The notes: a model not told the origin generated them from the sequence alone. A stretch of 21,273 nt of DNA from Bacillota bacterium (GCA_023415145.1 JAEZLW010000216.1:1-21273); one strand, 5' to 3'; shown: positions 1-8,177, counted from the first letter of the stretch. A program made the numbers and translations.

Positions 1-665
1 CCGGCGGCCAGCAGCAGCGTGTGGCCATCGCACGGGCGCTGGTGACATCCGGCGACGTGATTGTGCTGGATGAACCCATCACCAACCTGGACTCCAAGCT
101 GCGGGAAGAAATGATCGTAGAGATTCAAATGCTGCAAAAACAGCTTGGCACAACCATTCTGTATATCACCCACGACCAGGAAGCAGCACTGCAGCTGTGC
201 GACCGCATCGCCATTATGGAAACGGACGGCTCCATTGTGCAGTTCGGCACGGACGAGCAAATCATACAACAGCCGGCCAGCCGCTTTGTTTTTGAATTCA
301 TCGGCGTATCCAACTTCCTCCCGGTCCGGGAGGAGGCGGGCAGCCTTTGGTTTGATGTGGGCGAACCCATCCGCTACAGCGATGGCTTGCCCCAGGGTTA
401 CCCAGCCGGCCAGGAAAACGACATGGGCATACGGCCCATGAACGTGCTGTTTGACCAGGAAAGCCCCATTCAAGGAACAATCACGCGGGAAGTGTTCCTT
501 GGGAACCAGTACAACTATTTTGTAAGACTGGGCCAAAGCGAAATCCGTGTGCAGCACAACACCCTGGACGTGCTGGAGAGCCGCGCCTACAAAGAGGGCG
601 AAACGGTGGGCTTGCGCTTTATCAATCCGGTGTTCTACGAGCGAAAGAAGGTGGCACAGGCATGA
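1..665 (+). CDS. ABC transporter ATP-binding protein (C-terminal part, truncated by window edge)
   Basis: This is the ATPase subunit of an importer; its N-terminus (Walker A, Q-loop) lies before the window. The frame is open from base 3 and begins inside the ABC signature (GGQQQRVAIAR). It continues with Walker B (VIVLDEP), the D-loop (NLDSKLR) and the switch histidine in ITHDQ. About 110 C-terminal residues look like the TOBE-type regulatory domain of the FbpC/PotA/MalK group. The stop TGA overlaps the next start by 4 bp (ATGA), so it is translationally coupled to the double permease. A second, non-identical ATPase follows the permease, so the complex may carry a heterodimeric motor. The ATPase role is certain from the motifs. 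The substrate cannot be read; iron(III), polyamine, phosphonate or sugar are all possible. Confidence 0.93.
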   Translation, partial: GGQQQRVAIARALVTSGDVIVLDEPITNLDSKLREEMIVEIQMLQKQLGTTILYITHDQEAALQLCDRIAIMETDGSIVQFGTDEQIIQQPASRFVFEFIGVSNFLPVREEAGSLWFDVGEPIRYSDGLPQGYPAGQENDMGIRPMNVLFDQESPIQGTITREVFLGNQYNYFVRLGQSEIRVQHNTLDVLESRAYKEGETVGLRFINPVFYERKKVAQA

Positions 666-2389
666 TCGGGACATACAGAAACAAGGTATCACCGGATCTT
701 AAGCGCCTGGAAGGGAAACGGTTCAGGCTGGACAGCGTGCTGACGATCATCAGCTTTGTCATGCTGCTCATCGTGGTGGTCGTTCCCATTGCCATGATCA
801 TCTACAACGCCTTTTTTCACGAGGGCAAGTTCGATCTGGCGATGTTCAAGAGCGTGCTGGGCCATGAGGCCAATGTCAGTGCGGTCATAAACACTGTCGT
901 CATCGCTGTCTGGGTTACGGTGTTCGGCACCATCATCGGCGTATTCTACGCCTGGCTGCTGGGCCGCAGCGACATTCCGGCCAAAGGCCTGATGCGGGCA
1001 CTTTTCAACATTCCCTACATGTTTCCGCCATTCTTTGGAGCGATGGCCTGGGACCTGATGTTCTCCCGGCGCGGCGGCTATGTCAATATGTGGCTGATGC
1101 AGACCTTCGGGCTTGCCAGCGCACCCATCAACATCAACTCCATCTGGGGGATTATCTTCGTGGAAACCACCTTCTACTTTCCGTTTGTCTTCATGCAGGT
1201 GGTCAGTGCGCTGGAACGCATGGACCCCACGCTGGAGGAATCGGCCCGCATCGCCGGGGCGCGCCAGCACTATGTCATTAGGCGTATTACCCTGCCTCTT
1301 GTCAAGCCCGCCATCTCCTCCGGCGCACTGCTGATACTCATTTCGTCGCTGGCCCACTTTGGCGTTCCTTCGATTCTGGGCTTTTCCCAAAACATTTACA
1401 CGCTGCCCACACGCATCTACCAGCTCATCGCCCGGGCGGGCGGGGAATTCGATGGTATACGCCAAGGCGCTGCACTTTCTGTGCTGCTGGTCGTTGTGGT
1501 TGCCATTGCGCTGATTCTGCAAAAAATGGTGCTTCGGGCTGGCAACTATGACATCATCAAGGGCAAAAGCATGCGCCCATCCTTGTCCAAGCTGCGCGGC
1601 GCCAAATACCCGCTGCTTGTCATCAGCATCGCTACGCTCCTTATCATCGTCGTCGTTCCGCTGGTGGTGATATTCCTGGTAGGCCTATTAAAGGCTTACG
1701 GCCTGCCGCTGATTCCCAAGAACTTCTCATTGAAGAACTATTACACCGTGCTGTTTGGCAACATGACGGTGATGGACTCGGCCAGGAACTCGCTGATTTT
1801 ATCGGTGGGTGCGGGTGTGCTGTGCATGTTCCTGGGCGTGATGATCGCCTATGTGGTGAACAAAATCAAACCCCGCGGAAAGGGTGTGCTGGAAGTCCTT
1901 TCAGTGCTGCCCTATTCCATACCGGGCACGGTGCTTTCCATAGGCGTGATACTGGCATGGTCTGGCGCGCTTGGCATCAATCTGTACAATACGCTGTGGA
2001 TCATACTGATCGCCTACATGGCCCGGTACCTGTCCTTCTCCATGAAATCGGCATCCGCTTCACTTCGGCAGGTGCATTCCTCCCTGGAGGAGGCAGCCCG
2101 TTCCTGCGGTGCATCCCACATGGAGTCCCTTCGTGACATCACGCTGCCGCTGATCCGCCCTGCGATGATATCAGGCTTTTTCCTGATCTTCTTGCCCGCC
2201 ATGCGCGAGCTGACCACTTCGGTGCTGCTGTACGGTCCGTACACCCGCACGCTGGGTGTGGCGGTCTTTTCGCTCAGGGACAGCGGGCAGATCCCCCAGG
2301 CGGCTGCGCTGGCTTCGCTGACCATCGTGTTCATCGTGATCATCAACACCATTGTGACGTTCATCGTCAAGGACAGGAAGGGGGTGTAA
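662..2389 (+). CDS. fused double-domain ABC permease (FbpB-like)
   Basis: This 575-residue membrane protein should form the whole channel of an importer by itself. It has two homologous halves. Each begins with a long hydrophobic helix (about residues 25-50 and 315-342) and each carries an EAA loop that docks on the ATPase: EESARIAGA near 192-200 and EEAARSCGA near 476-484, both followed by an ITLPL(V/I)(K/R)PA stretch. About twelve membrane helices can be seen. Duplicated permeases of this length are typical of the iron(III)/FbpB group and its phosphonate and polyamine relatives. The start ATG overlaps the upstream stop, and the downstream ATPase begins three bases after the stop, so the three genes form one operon. 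No binding-protein gene is in view; it would be expected upstream of base 1. The substrate is unknown. Confidence 0.92.
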   Translation: MIGTYRNKVSPDLKRLEGKRFRLDSVLTIISFVMLLIVVVVPIAMIIYNAFFHEGKFDLAMFKSVLGHEANVSAVINTVVIAVWVTVFGTIIGVFYAWLLGRSDIPAKGLMRALFNIPYMFPPFFGAMAWDLMFSRRGGYVNMWLMQTFGLASAPININSIWGIIFVETTFYFPFVFMQVVSALERMDPTLEESARIAGARQHYVIRRITLPLVKPAISSGALLILISSLAHFGVPSILGFSQNIYTLPTRIYQLIARAGGEFDGIRQGAALSVLLVVVVAIALILQKMVLRAGNYDIIKGKSMRPSLSKLRGAKYPLLVISIATLLIIVVVPLVVIFLVGLLKAYGLPLIPKNFSLKNYYTVLFGNMTVMDSARNSLILSVGAGVLCMFLGVMIAYVVNKIKPRGKGVLEVLSVLPYSIPGTVLSIGVILAWSGALGINLYNTLWIILIAYMARYLSFSMKSASASLRQVHSSLEEAARSCGASHMESLRDITLPLIRPAMISGFFLIFLPAMRELTTSVLLYGPYTRTLGVAVFSLRDSGQIPQAAALASLTIVFIVIINTIVTFIVKDRKGV

Positions 2390-2392
2390 CCA

Positions 2393-3496
2393 GTGGAACA
2401 AATCGTATTGGACCATGTTTCCAAGCGCTTCGATACCAAAACACTGGGAACGGTCACGGCTGTAAAGGACTTTTGCCTGACAGTGAAGGAGGGCGAATGC
2501 TTCTCCTTCCTCGGCCCATCCGGCTGCGGCAAAACCACCACACTGCGTATGATTGCCGGTTTTGAAGACCTGTCGGAAGGTGCGATCCACCTGTGCGGCC
2601 GTCCGGTATCCGTCAAAGCCAAAAATCTTTACGTGCCGCCGGAGGAAAGAGGGCTGGGCATGGTCTTCCAGGCGTTCGCCGTATGGCCCCATATGAACAT
2701 CTTTGAAAACGTGGCGTTCCCCCTCAAGGTGCAAAAACTCAACCGCACGGATATCAAAGCCCGCGTCACCGAAGCTCTTCGGCATACGAGCCTTACCGGT
2801 ACGGAAAACAGCTATCCTTCGGCACTGTCCGGAGGTGAGCAGCAGCGCATTGCCCTGGCCCGCGCCATTGTTACCAACCCCAAAGTCATGCTTCTGGATG
2901 AGCCGTTGTCCAACCTGGATCCCAAGCTCCGGGAGACGATGCGCTTTGAGATCAAGGCGCTGCAAAAGCGATTCAATTTTACCATCATCTTCGTCACCCA
3001 TGACCAATCGGAGGCCATGGCCCTGTCCGACCGGATGCTGGTGATGGACATGGGCAAGGTGGTGCAGACAGGCACGCCGACGGAATTGTACAATAAACCG
3101 GTGAGCCGCTTTGTGCACAACTTCCTGGGCCAGTCGACCTTCATTGACATATTGCTGGAAGATGGCAAGGTCTATCCCAAGGGCGATACGTCACAGGCCA
3201 TCGACATCCCCATCCCGTCAGGCGTAAAACGCGAGATGGTACTGGCAACGCGGCCCAACGCCATCGACCTCAACCGTGAAACCGGCTACAGAACAAAGAT
3301 CGAAAAGCGCATCTTCCTGACCGACTACACCAAGTATCTGGTGCGCGTAGGCAGCCAGGTTCTCACCATACAAACCCCGCACCGCAACGTATTTTCACAA
3401 GGTGAGGAATGTTTCGTCCGTTTCCTGGAACCCATCTGGTACCCGCCGGACGATGCTGCGGCCGAAGCGGAACGGAACCGCCGCCAGCTGATCTGA
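2393..3496 (+). CDS. ABC transporter ATP-binding protein (FbpC/PotA-like)
   Basis: This is a complete 367-residue ATPase. Visible motifs are Walker A GPSGCGKTT at 41-49, the Q-loop glutamine at 93 (VFQ), the signature LSGGEQQ at 145-151, Walker B VMLLDEP at 165-171, the D-loop SNLDPKLR and the switch histidine 203 in VTHDQ. From about residue 240 the sequence looks like a TOBE-type domain. The start is GTG at 2393, preceded by GGAAGGGGG, which overlaps the end of the permease gene. It differs clearly from the truncated ATPase upstream, although both share the KLRE(T/E)M region, so the transporter probably has two kinds of ATPase subunit. A strong hairpin lies just after the stop codon. Confidence 0.94.
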   Translation: MEQIVLDHVSKRFDTKTLGTVTAVKDFCLTVKEGECFSFLGPSGCGKTTTLRMIAGFEDLSEGAIHLCGRPVSVKAKNLYVPPEERGLGMVFQAFAVWPHMNIFENVAFPLKVQKLNRTDIKARVTEALRHTSLTGTENSYPSALSGGEQQRIALARAIVTNPKVMLLDEPLSNLDPKLRETMRFEIKALQKRFNFTIIFVTHDQSEAMALSDRMLVMDMGKVVQTGTPTELYNKPVSRFVHNFLGQSTFIDILLEDGKVYPKGDTSQAIDIPIPSGVKREMVLATRPNAIDLNRETGYRTKIEKRIFLTDYTKYLVRVGSQVLTIQTPHRNVFSQGEECFVRFLEPIWYPPDDAAAEAERNRRQLI

Positions 3497-3504
3497 AATA
3501 CCAC

Positions 3505-3535
3505 GCGCTTCCCATCCTGAAGGTATGGGAAGCGT
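3505..3535 (+). terminator. 10-bp hairpin after the ABC operon, possible terminator
   Basis: CGCTTCCCAT (3506-3515) and ATGGGAAGCG (3525-3534) are a perfect inverted repeat with a 9-nt loop, extendable by one G-T pair. It starts 9 bases after the ATPase stop codon. The following bases (TATCCTTATC) are only moderately T-rich, so it is either a weak intrinsic terminator or an mRNA 3'-end stabiliser. Confidence 0.6.
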
Positions 3536-3556
3536 ATCCTTATCATCTGCCGCCGC

Positions 3557-3585
3557 TTGCAGATTGCATGCCGATTTGATAAGAT
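3557..3585 (+). promoter_or_regulatory. weak candidate promoter for the AraC-type regulator
   Basis: TTGCAG (3557-3562) and TAAGAT (3580-3585) are separated by 17 bp and lie about 65 bp before the regulator start. They match the sigma-A consensus at only 3/6 and 4/6 positions. The position between the hairpin and the gene is right, but the boxes are poor. Confidence 0.25.
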
Positions 3586-3651
3586 GATAAAAAAGCGGTT
3601 CGAAACATATGCAGCACCCTGGCAATCCTGCTTGACGAGGGGGTTTTTGCG

Positions 3652-5847
3652 TTGAAACGGATCATTGGGCTTTTTCGCAAAAATACACTGATGCGGGCAG
3701 CTTGCATCGGCTTTGCGCTGGTGCTGGCGGCGGGCCTAATCTTTGCTGCATTGCTTCAGGTGTTTGAAAACATCACCCTCATGTCCATCACCCGCCTCAA
3801 TAGCCAGTTCTCCGCGCAGGTAGACTCCGTTTCAGCATTCTTGCAGTTTTCCATCAAGAGCTTCGGCATGCCCCTTTTTTATTCTCCAGCCGTGACGAAG
3901 CTTCGGGAAAACGAAAGCCTGACCAACTACGAGCGCATCCTGGGTGTCAGGGAACTTGGTGTGTTCGTCAGCACCAGTGAATTCGCAGATTCCGTCTATA
4001 TATTCAGCGGAAAACAGGGTATGGCTCATACCACCGATTCCAGTCAGACCAGTGAAACGTTTGCCAGGTTTCACGACCAGGAGGCAGTGCGTCTGTTCCT
4101 GAACCGCAAAAACGACGACCGCCTGTTGCCCATTTTGCGGGACGCGCCGGGGAAAAACAAGCGGTATTACTCCTTTGTCATGTTCGAATTGACCATGGAT
4201 AACAAGCCGGACGACAGTGCCATCATGATCAATGTCTCATCGGAATGGTTTGATTCCATGCTGCTTCGCCTGGATTCGCCCGTGTCAGGCGGTGCTTCTG
4301 TCATCGTTGATCCCTCCGGCGTGCCCATCATCAGCAGCCGGGTGGGGTATGGGGACAGTGTTCCGCTTTTCTATGAGGACATTTCGCCCAAGATCACATC
4401 AGGCGTGAACAGCGGATATCTGATTCGGCCCGTTCAAGGTCAGCGCGTGGTGTGCTTTTATTCGTCCATGAGCACCAACAAATGGTGTTACCTGCAGTTC
4501 CTGCCGTATGAAGAATGCATGCCCGGCCTTAATCAGCTTCGTTCCGGTGCGTTTTCGGTGTTCGGCGGGTTATTGGGCCTTTTGACGGTATTCGCCATGG
4601 CGGTGCTGTTGAAGGTTTACCTGCCTTACCGTGGAATGCGTCTTTCGCTCTCCCGCTTTCAGGAAACGGTGCCCGAGCTTGCTAACGGTACCGCGCCGCT
4701 TTCCGACCAGATGGATTATCTGGTGGACCGCTCCATTGATTCCATCCGCAAGCAGCCGCTGTATGACCGCCTGCTGCGGGAGAAAGCCATCTACGCCCTG
4801 CTGGAAGGCAGAAATTGGGGTTCATCTGAGGGTGGAAGTGACTGCCTGCTCCCGGATGACGGACAGCCCATCACGCTTATCCTGGCCTGCCGTCCTGAAA
4901 CAGATCAAATACTGAAAGTGGCCAAGCAATGGCAAGCCGAAGCCGAAGGTGCAGTAAGCAACGGCATAACAGCAATGCTGATCCGGATGAAGGAAGGGGA
5001 AAGCCCCGAGCCCGTATGCCAGCAGATTGCTGCGCAGTTTGGCTGCCGCTGCATCTACAGCAGGCCCGTTAAGGATCCCAGCCTGCTGCCTGCCTGTTAT
5101 GAGCGGCTGCTGGAGGTGGAATCACTGCATTGTCTGTATGAAGGCCGAAAGGTACTGTCTGAGGCGCTGCTGGATGGCCGCAATGAACCCAGCGGGCTGA
5201 ATGAGCCTGCGCTGAAGCAGATGCTCCGGGACATCAACGCCGGAAGCCTTGACAAAGCAATTTCCTGTTGGCATGAGGTGCTTTCCTCCATAATGAATGA
5301 CCGGTACCGTGAAATGGTATTTTCCCTGCGCCGGGTGGAAAACCTGCTGCTGGCCCGTTTGGGAGAATTGGAAGAAAACAGCGAACACTGCGTCCCGCAT
5401 CGACAGATGGTCGAACGGCTGCACGATGCGCAAAGTATCGATGAAATTTCTGATTATATGGAAACACTGCTTTTGAAAATCTCCCAGCGCATCGCATCAG
5501 ACCGGCGGCAGAAAGCGAGGCAAGTCGTTTCGCAAATTGATACAATAATCCATCAGCAGTGGGCGGATCCCGGCTTGAATGCGCAGTCCATTGCAGATGC
5601 TGTCGGTTTTTCAAGTGCGTATGTAGCAAATTTGTTTCGGCAGGAAAAAGGACTGTCCATCAGTGAGCAGATCAATGTTACCCGCATTCGCCACGCCCAA
5701 GTACTGCTTTGCCAGCCCGGGCCGCCAGTACAAGATATCGCTAAGCAGGTAGGTTTTGAAAATACGAAGTACTTCTTCGTTCTTTTTAAACAATATACAG
5801 GCATCACCCCTTTGAGGTATCGTGAGCAATCTTGTTCCGATACATGA
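3652..5847 (+). CDS. membrane-anchored AraC-family transcriptional regulator (sensor type)
   Basis: This 731-residue one-component regulator has an N-terminal membrane helix (about residues 16-36), an external segment of roughly 260 residues that is probably a Cache-like sensor, and a second helix (about 300-322). A cytoplasmic linker with no recognisable receiver domain follows, and then a C-terminal AraC-type double helix-turn-helix (about 628-725). Both recognition regions are visible, as QSIADAVGFSSAYVANLFR and IAKQVGFENTKYFFVLFKQYTG followed by PLRYR. The start is TTG at 3652 with GAGGGGG eight bases upstream; the first ATG is 13 codons further on and lacks such a site. Proteins of this layout usually sit beside LplABC-type sugar transporters in Firmicutes and sense an external or binding-protein-linked signal. 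Here it lies between two transporter operons. The downstream sugar operon is the more natural target because a pair of AraC-like direct repeats precedes its promoter. Confidence 0.93.
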   Translation: MKRIIGLFRKNTLMRAACIGFALVLAAGLIFAALLQVFENITLMSITRLNSQFSAQVDSVSAFLQFSIKSFGMPLFYSPAVTKLRENESLTNYERILGVRELGVFVSTSEFADSVYIFSGKQGMAHTTDSSQTSETFARFHDQEAVRLFLNRKNDDRLLPILRDAPGKNKRYYSFVMFELTMDNKPDDSAIMINVSSEWFDSMLLRLDSPVSGGASVIVDPSGVPIISSRVGYGDSVPLFYEDISPKITSGVNSGYLIRPVQGQRVVCFYSSMSTNKWCYLQFLPYEECMPGLNQLRSGAFSVFGGLLGLLTVFAMAVLLKVYLPYRGMRLSLSRFQETVPELANGTAPLSDQMDYLVDRSIDSIRKQPLYDRLLREKAIYALLEGRNWGSSEGGSDCLLPDDGQPITLILACRPETDQILKVAKQWQAEAEGAVSNGITAMLIRMKEGESPEPVCQQIAAQFGCRCIYSRPVKDPSLLPACYERLLEVESLHCLYEGRKVLSEALLDGRNEPSGLNEPALKQMLRDINAGSLDKAISCWHEVLSSIMNDRYREMVFSLRRVENLLLARLGELEENSEHCVPHRQMVERLHDAQSIDEISDYMETLLLKISQRIASDRRQKARQVVSQIDTIIHQQWADPGLNAQSIADAVGFSSAYVANLFRQEKGLSISEQINVTRIRHAQVLLCQPGPPVQDIAKQVGFENTKYFFVLFKQYTGITPLRYREQSCSDT

Positions 5848-6319
5848 GTTTTATGGACGGCTTATCGTGAAAGGGTTGTTTATCTCCGATGTCCGTATGT
5901 CTGCCCTGCAACCCATTCTCTTTCCGAACCCATGCATGGATGACGGTGATTGTTGCTGATGGTGTTCCTGGTATGAAATGATCAGGCCATGCTTGGGAAC
6001 ATGGCAGAAAAAGCGTATCCATAACGCCTCTGGCATCACCAGGTTCAACAAATATCGATAGCTCCAAAGGACAGGCCAAATTGGTTTTTTCGTGCTTCAG
6101 GCATGTGCCGCTAACCGCAACGTTTCGATGCATTCGTCCGGAAGCTTCATGCCATAGCTGTACCCGAGCATGGAATTTTCTGCACATTTTCATAATTGCA
6201 TAATATGCATTGGTATATATTGTAGGGATTCATTGTTTTTACACAGCATTCACTATTTTTGCTTTTTGAATGTCAGCCGATTCGATGCGTAACGTATCTG
6301 AAATATTTTTCTGCACCTC
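5848..6319. other. long intergenic region without a convincing gene
   Basis: Between the regulator stop and the sugar-operon promoter I see no gene with a ribosome binding site or a recognisable product. Contents noted are an imperfect hairpin (GCCATG 5986-5991 with CATGGC 6000-6005, no T-tract), a 13-bp odd palindrome TGCATAATATGCA (6197-6209) and a 15-nt direct repeat pair listed separately. The A+T content rises sharply after about 6180, as expected for a regulatory region. Confidence 0.6.
6228..6262 (+). repeat. tandem direct repeats, candidate AraC-type operator
   Basis: ATTCATTGTTTTTAC (6228-6242) and ATTCACTATTTTTGC (6248-6262) agree at 12 of 15 positions and are offset by exactly 20 bp, about two helical turns. 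This is the layout of AraC-family half-sites bound by the two helix-turn-helix units of a dimer. They lie 58 bp upstream of the -35 box of the sugar operon. Binding by the neighbouring AraC-type protein is an inference. Confidence 0.4.
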
Positions 6320-6347
6320 TTGACAGATGGACTTGACGTGATATGAT
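6320..6347 (+). promoter_or_regulatory. sigma-A promoter of the arabinoside operon
   Basis: TTGACA (6320-6325, perfect consensus) and TATGAT (6342-6347, 5/6) are separated by 16 bp. Transcription would start near 6354, leaving a leader of about 135 nt before the binding-protein gene. A second TTGAC at 6333 partly repeats the -35 region. Confidence 0.65.
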
Positions 6348-6394
6348 ATTAGCAAGTAATTGCTTTGTTCATATGATCGGTTGATAGACGTTTC

Positions 6395-6479
6395 GAGGAA
6401 TAAATTTGCCTCCTTATTCTTGTATACTTTTATTTGGTGTTTGGCCAGATGGCTTGAACATAAATATGATCATAGGAGG
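6395..6479 (+). promoter_or_regulatory. leader with two alternative pairings around the ribosome binding site
   Basis: CCTCCT (6409-6414) is complementary to the ribosome binding site AGGAGG (6474-6479). The same bases can instead pair with GAGG (6395-6398) in a small upstream hairpin. The two pairings exclude each other, so the leader could in principle switch the site between closed and open. The stems are short (6 and 4 bp), no known riboswitch consensus is recognised, and chance is a real possibility. Confidence 0.2.
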
Positions 6480-6488
6480 TCAGTTCAA

Positions 6489-8075
6489 ATGAGAGCTGCA
6501 AAACGTTTTGCGTATCAGGTGCTAGTCGCTTTCCTCTTGATAACCTTCACCATGGGCGGGGTTTTGACAAGCGCCGGGGCCAGCGAGTATGAAAAAGTTG
6601 TCATCTCCTATACCGGCCCGCAGGTTGTTGCCGGCTATGACTATAACACAGGCGATGAATACAGCAAATTCATCCTTGACAAGTTCAATTTCGAGTTTCA
6701 GGGTACCAACGTTCCCTGGGGCGAATGGAACAACATGCTCAGTACATGGATCATGGCGCAGGATATGACCGATGTAGCCAACTTCAACTATACCGACGGT
6801 ACGGCTGCAGACGCCGCCAAATTCGTGGAGCAGGGTCTGCTCAAGCGCCTCCCGGACGATTGGAAGACAAGGTGGCCTGGCGTCGCGGCAGTTTATGAGA
6901 CGACAGCCCTTGGCCCGATGCTTGAGGAGCTTTTTGGCGGAACGTATTTCATCCCGCGGGCAAGGTTCTTCTATAATCTGCCTGGCGATCCCCTGGCCAA
7001 CCACTGGTCCTTGTGGATGAGGTCCGACTGGGTTGCCGCCGTGGGCAAAGAAGTAAAGAACCACTACAGCATCCCCGAGGTGTTGGAAATTGCCCGTCTC
7101 ATCAAGGAACAGGATCCCGGCAAGGTAGGAGCCGCCCTGGCCCCGATTTCCATGGACACCACGAACTCCGCAAACTTCTTCCTCAGAGCCAACAGCACCT
7201 ATTGGGATTCGTTCTATAAGGGCGCTGACGGCAAATACGCATGGGGCGCTGCGGCGGATGAAACCCTTGCGGGGCTCAAGCTCTGGTATGAAGCGTACAG
7301 CACCGGTATCCTGGACCCGGAATTCTACCTGCTGGCTTATGAAAAGGATATGGAAAAATTCCAGACCCTAGGAACAGCCGGCATTTCCTACCTCGGCGGC
7401 CAGACCGCGGACGTTGAACGGTTCCGCATCGATTTCACAAGCCGCACAGGGTTTGATGGAAGCGCATTCAATCTTGCTACCCTGCTGGGAGCGGACGGCA
7501 ACTACCATCAAAGAGACCTGATCAACTTCTGGGGCACGATTTGCTTCAAACCGGACGTGGATGACGCGGTATTTGAGCGCTGGATGGACCTCATGGAGTT
7601 CACAGGTAGCCCGGAAGGCTACCCCGGAACGCAAATGGGTCTGAAAGGCGTGGACTGGGATCGTGACGCTGATGGCAACATCGTATCTCTGGTCCCGCCG
7701 GGAACGCTGCTGGCCGGTGCTGTAGGCGAAGCGAAATACCCGAGCTTGGGGCATGTGCTCGGCTCCGTCATCCTGTGGGACGACCTTGCGTTTGACAACC
7801 CCAACATCGGCAAGAGCTACCGTGACGAGTCCAGGGCCCTTTATGCCAACCGCTATGAGTTCTCCACCCCTGAAACATTTGCCAAGGTGGACTGGAATCT
7901 CTGGATGCATAATACGGAAAATACGCGCAGGGCCAAGGGGATCGATTACAAAACGGAATTCGCCAACATGGTGACATCTGCCACCAGTGAAGAGAACCTG
8001 GTCGAGCTCTACAACAACTGGCTTGCATCACAGGCGGGGCTTATTCAACCTGTTCTGGATGAGCTGAACAAGTAA
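6489..8075 (+). CDS. extracellular sugar-binding protein of an ABC importer
   Basis: This is a 528-residue substrate-binding protein of the large LplA-like, oligosaccharide-type class. It begins with a clear signal peptide: basic MRAAKR, a hydrophobic core to about residue 26, then SAGA and probable cleavage after residue 31. I chose ATG 6489 because AGGAGG stands 9 bases upstream and the signal peptide starts exactly there; an upstream in-frame start at 6360 lies in the leader. The mature part is rich in aromatic residues and in W/G/D motifs typical of sugar binders. Unusually for a Firmicute there is no lipobox cysteine, so the protein is not obviously lipid-anchored. It is the first gene of the operon and is followed by a very stable hairpin and two cognate permeases. 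No ATPase gene accompanies it, so a shared ATPase (MsmX-like) encoded elsewhere would be needed. Confidence 0.9.
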   Translation: MRAAKRFAYQVLVAFLLITFTMGGVLTSAGASEYEKVVISYTGPQVVAGYDYNTGDEYSKFILDKFNFEFQGTNVPWGEWNNMLSTWIMAQDMTDVANFNYTDGTAADAAKFVEQGLLKRLPDDWKTRWPGVAAVYETTALGPMLEELFGGTYFIPRARFFYNLPGDPLANHWSLWMRSDWVAAVGKEVKNHYSIPEVLEIARLIKEQDPGKVGAALAPISMDTTNSANFFLRANSTYWDSFYKGADGKYAWGAAADETLAGLKLWYEAYSTGILDPEFYLLAYEKDMEKFQTLGTAGISYLGGQTADVERFRIDFTSRTGFDGSAFNLATLLGADGNYHQRDLINFWGTICFKPDVDDAVFERWMDLMEFTGSPEGYPGTQMGLKGVDWDRDADGNIVSLVPPGTLLAGAVGEAKYPSLGHVLGSVILWDDLAFDNPNIGKSYRDESRALYANRYEFSTPETFAKVDWNLWMHNTENTRRAKGIDYKTEFANMVTSATSEENLVELYNNWLASQAGLIQPVLDELNK

Positions 8076-8112
8076 AATCTGTTGACAGCAAAACCGTGTG
8101 ATGGTTGAACAA

Positions 8113-8152
8113 TGTATTTGCCCGGGACGGTGCTCTGTCCCGGGCAAATACA
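8113..8152 (+). other. 16-bp perfect intercistronic hairpin after the binding-protein gene
   Basis: The bases at 8113-8128 and 8137-8152 form a perfect 16-bp inverted repeat with an 8-nt loop (8129-8136). The core is TTTGCCCGGGAC. No T-run follows, so full termination is unlikely. It lies between the stop of the binding-protein gene and the start of the first permease gene, where such structures protect the upstream message and lower downstream expression. Confidence 0.75.
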
Positions 8153-8177
8153 ACTATCTGGAAAAGGGTTTGATAAA

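Noticed and set aside
689..1522. 277-codon open frame antisense to the double permease
   Set aside because: It is a shadow of the membrane protein; its hydrophilic Asn/Asp/His-rich content mirrors codons for hydrophobic residues.
2171..3118. 315-codon open frame antisense to the permease end and the second ATPase
   Set aside because: The plus-strand genes carry complete conserved motifs; the antisense translation is rich in His/Gln/Arg with no domain, as expected of a codon-bias shadow.
5986..6005. GCCATG/CATGGC inverted repeat as terminator of the AraC-type gene
   Set aside because: The stem has only 6 bp, there is no T-run on either strand, and it lies about 140 bp after the stop codon.
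5804..6193. 129-codon open frame on the minus strand after the AraC-type gene
   Set aside because: There is no ribosome binding site before its start, it overlaps the regulator gene end, and the translation shows no recognisable motif. A 66-codon frame overlaps it in another phase, so the openness looks accidental.
8082..8110. TTGACA after the binding-protein gene as an internal promoter for the permeases
   Set aside because: The -35 is perfect, but at 16-18 bp spacing there is no acceptable -10 box (TTGAAC at best).
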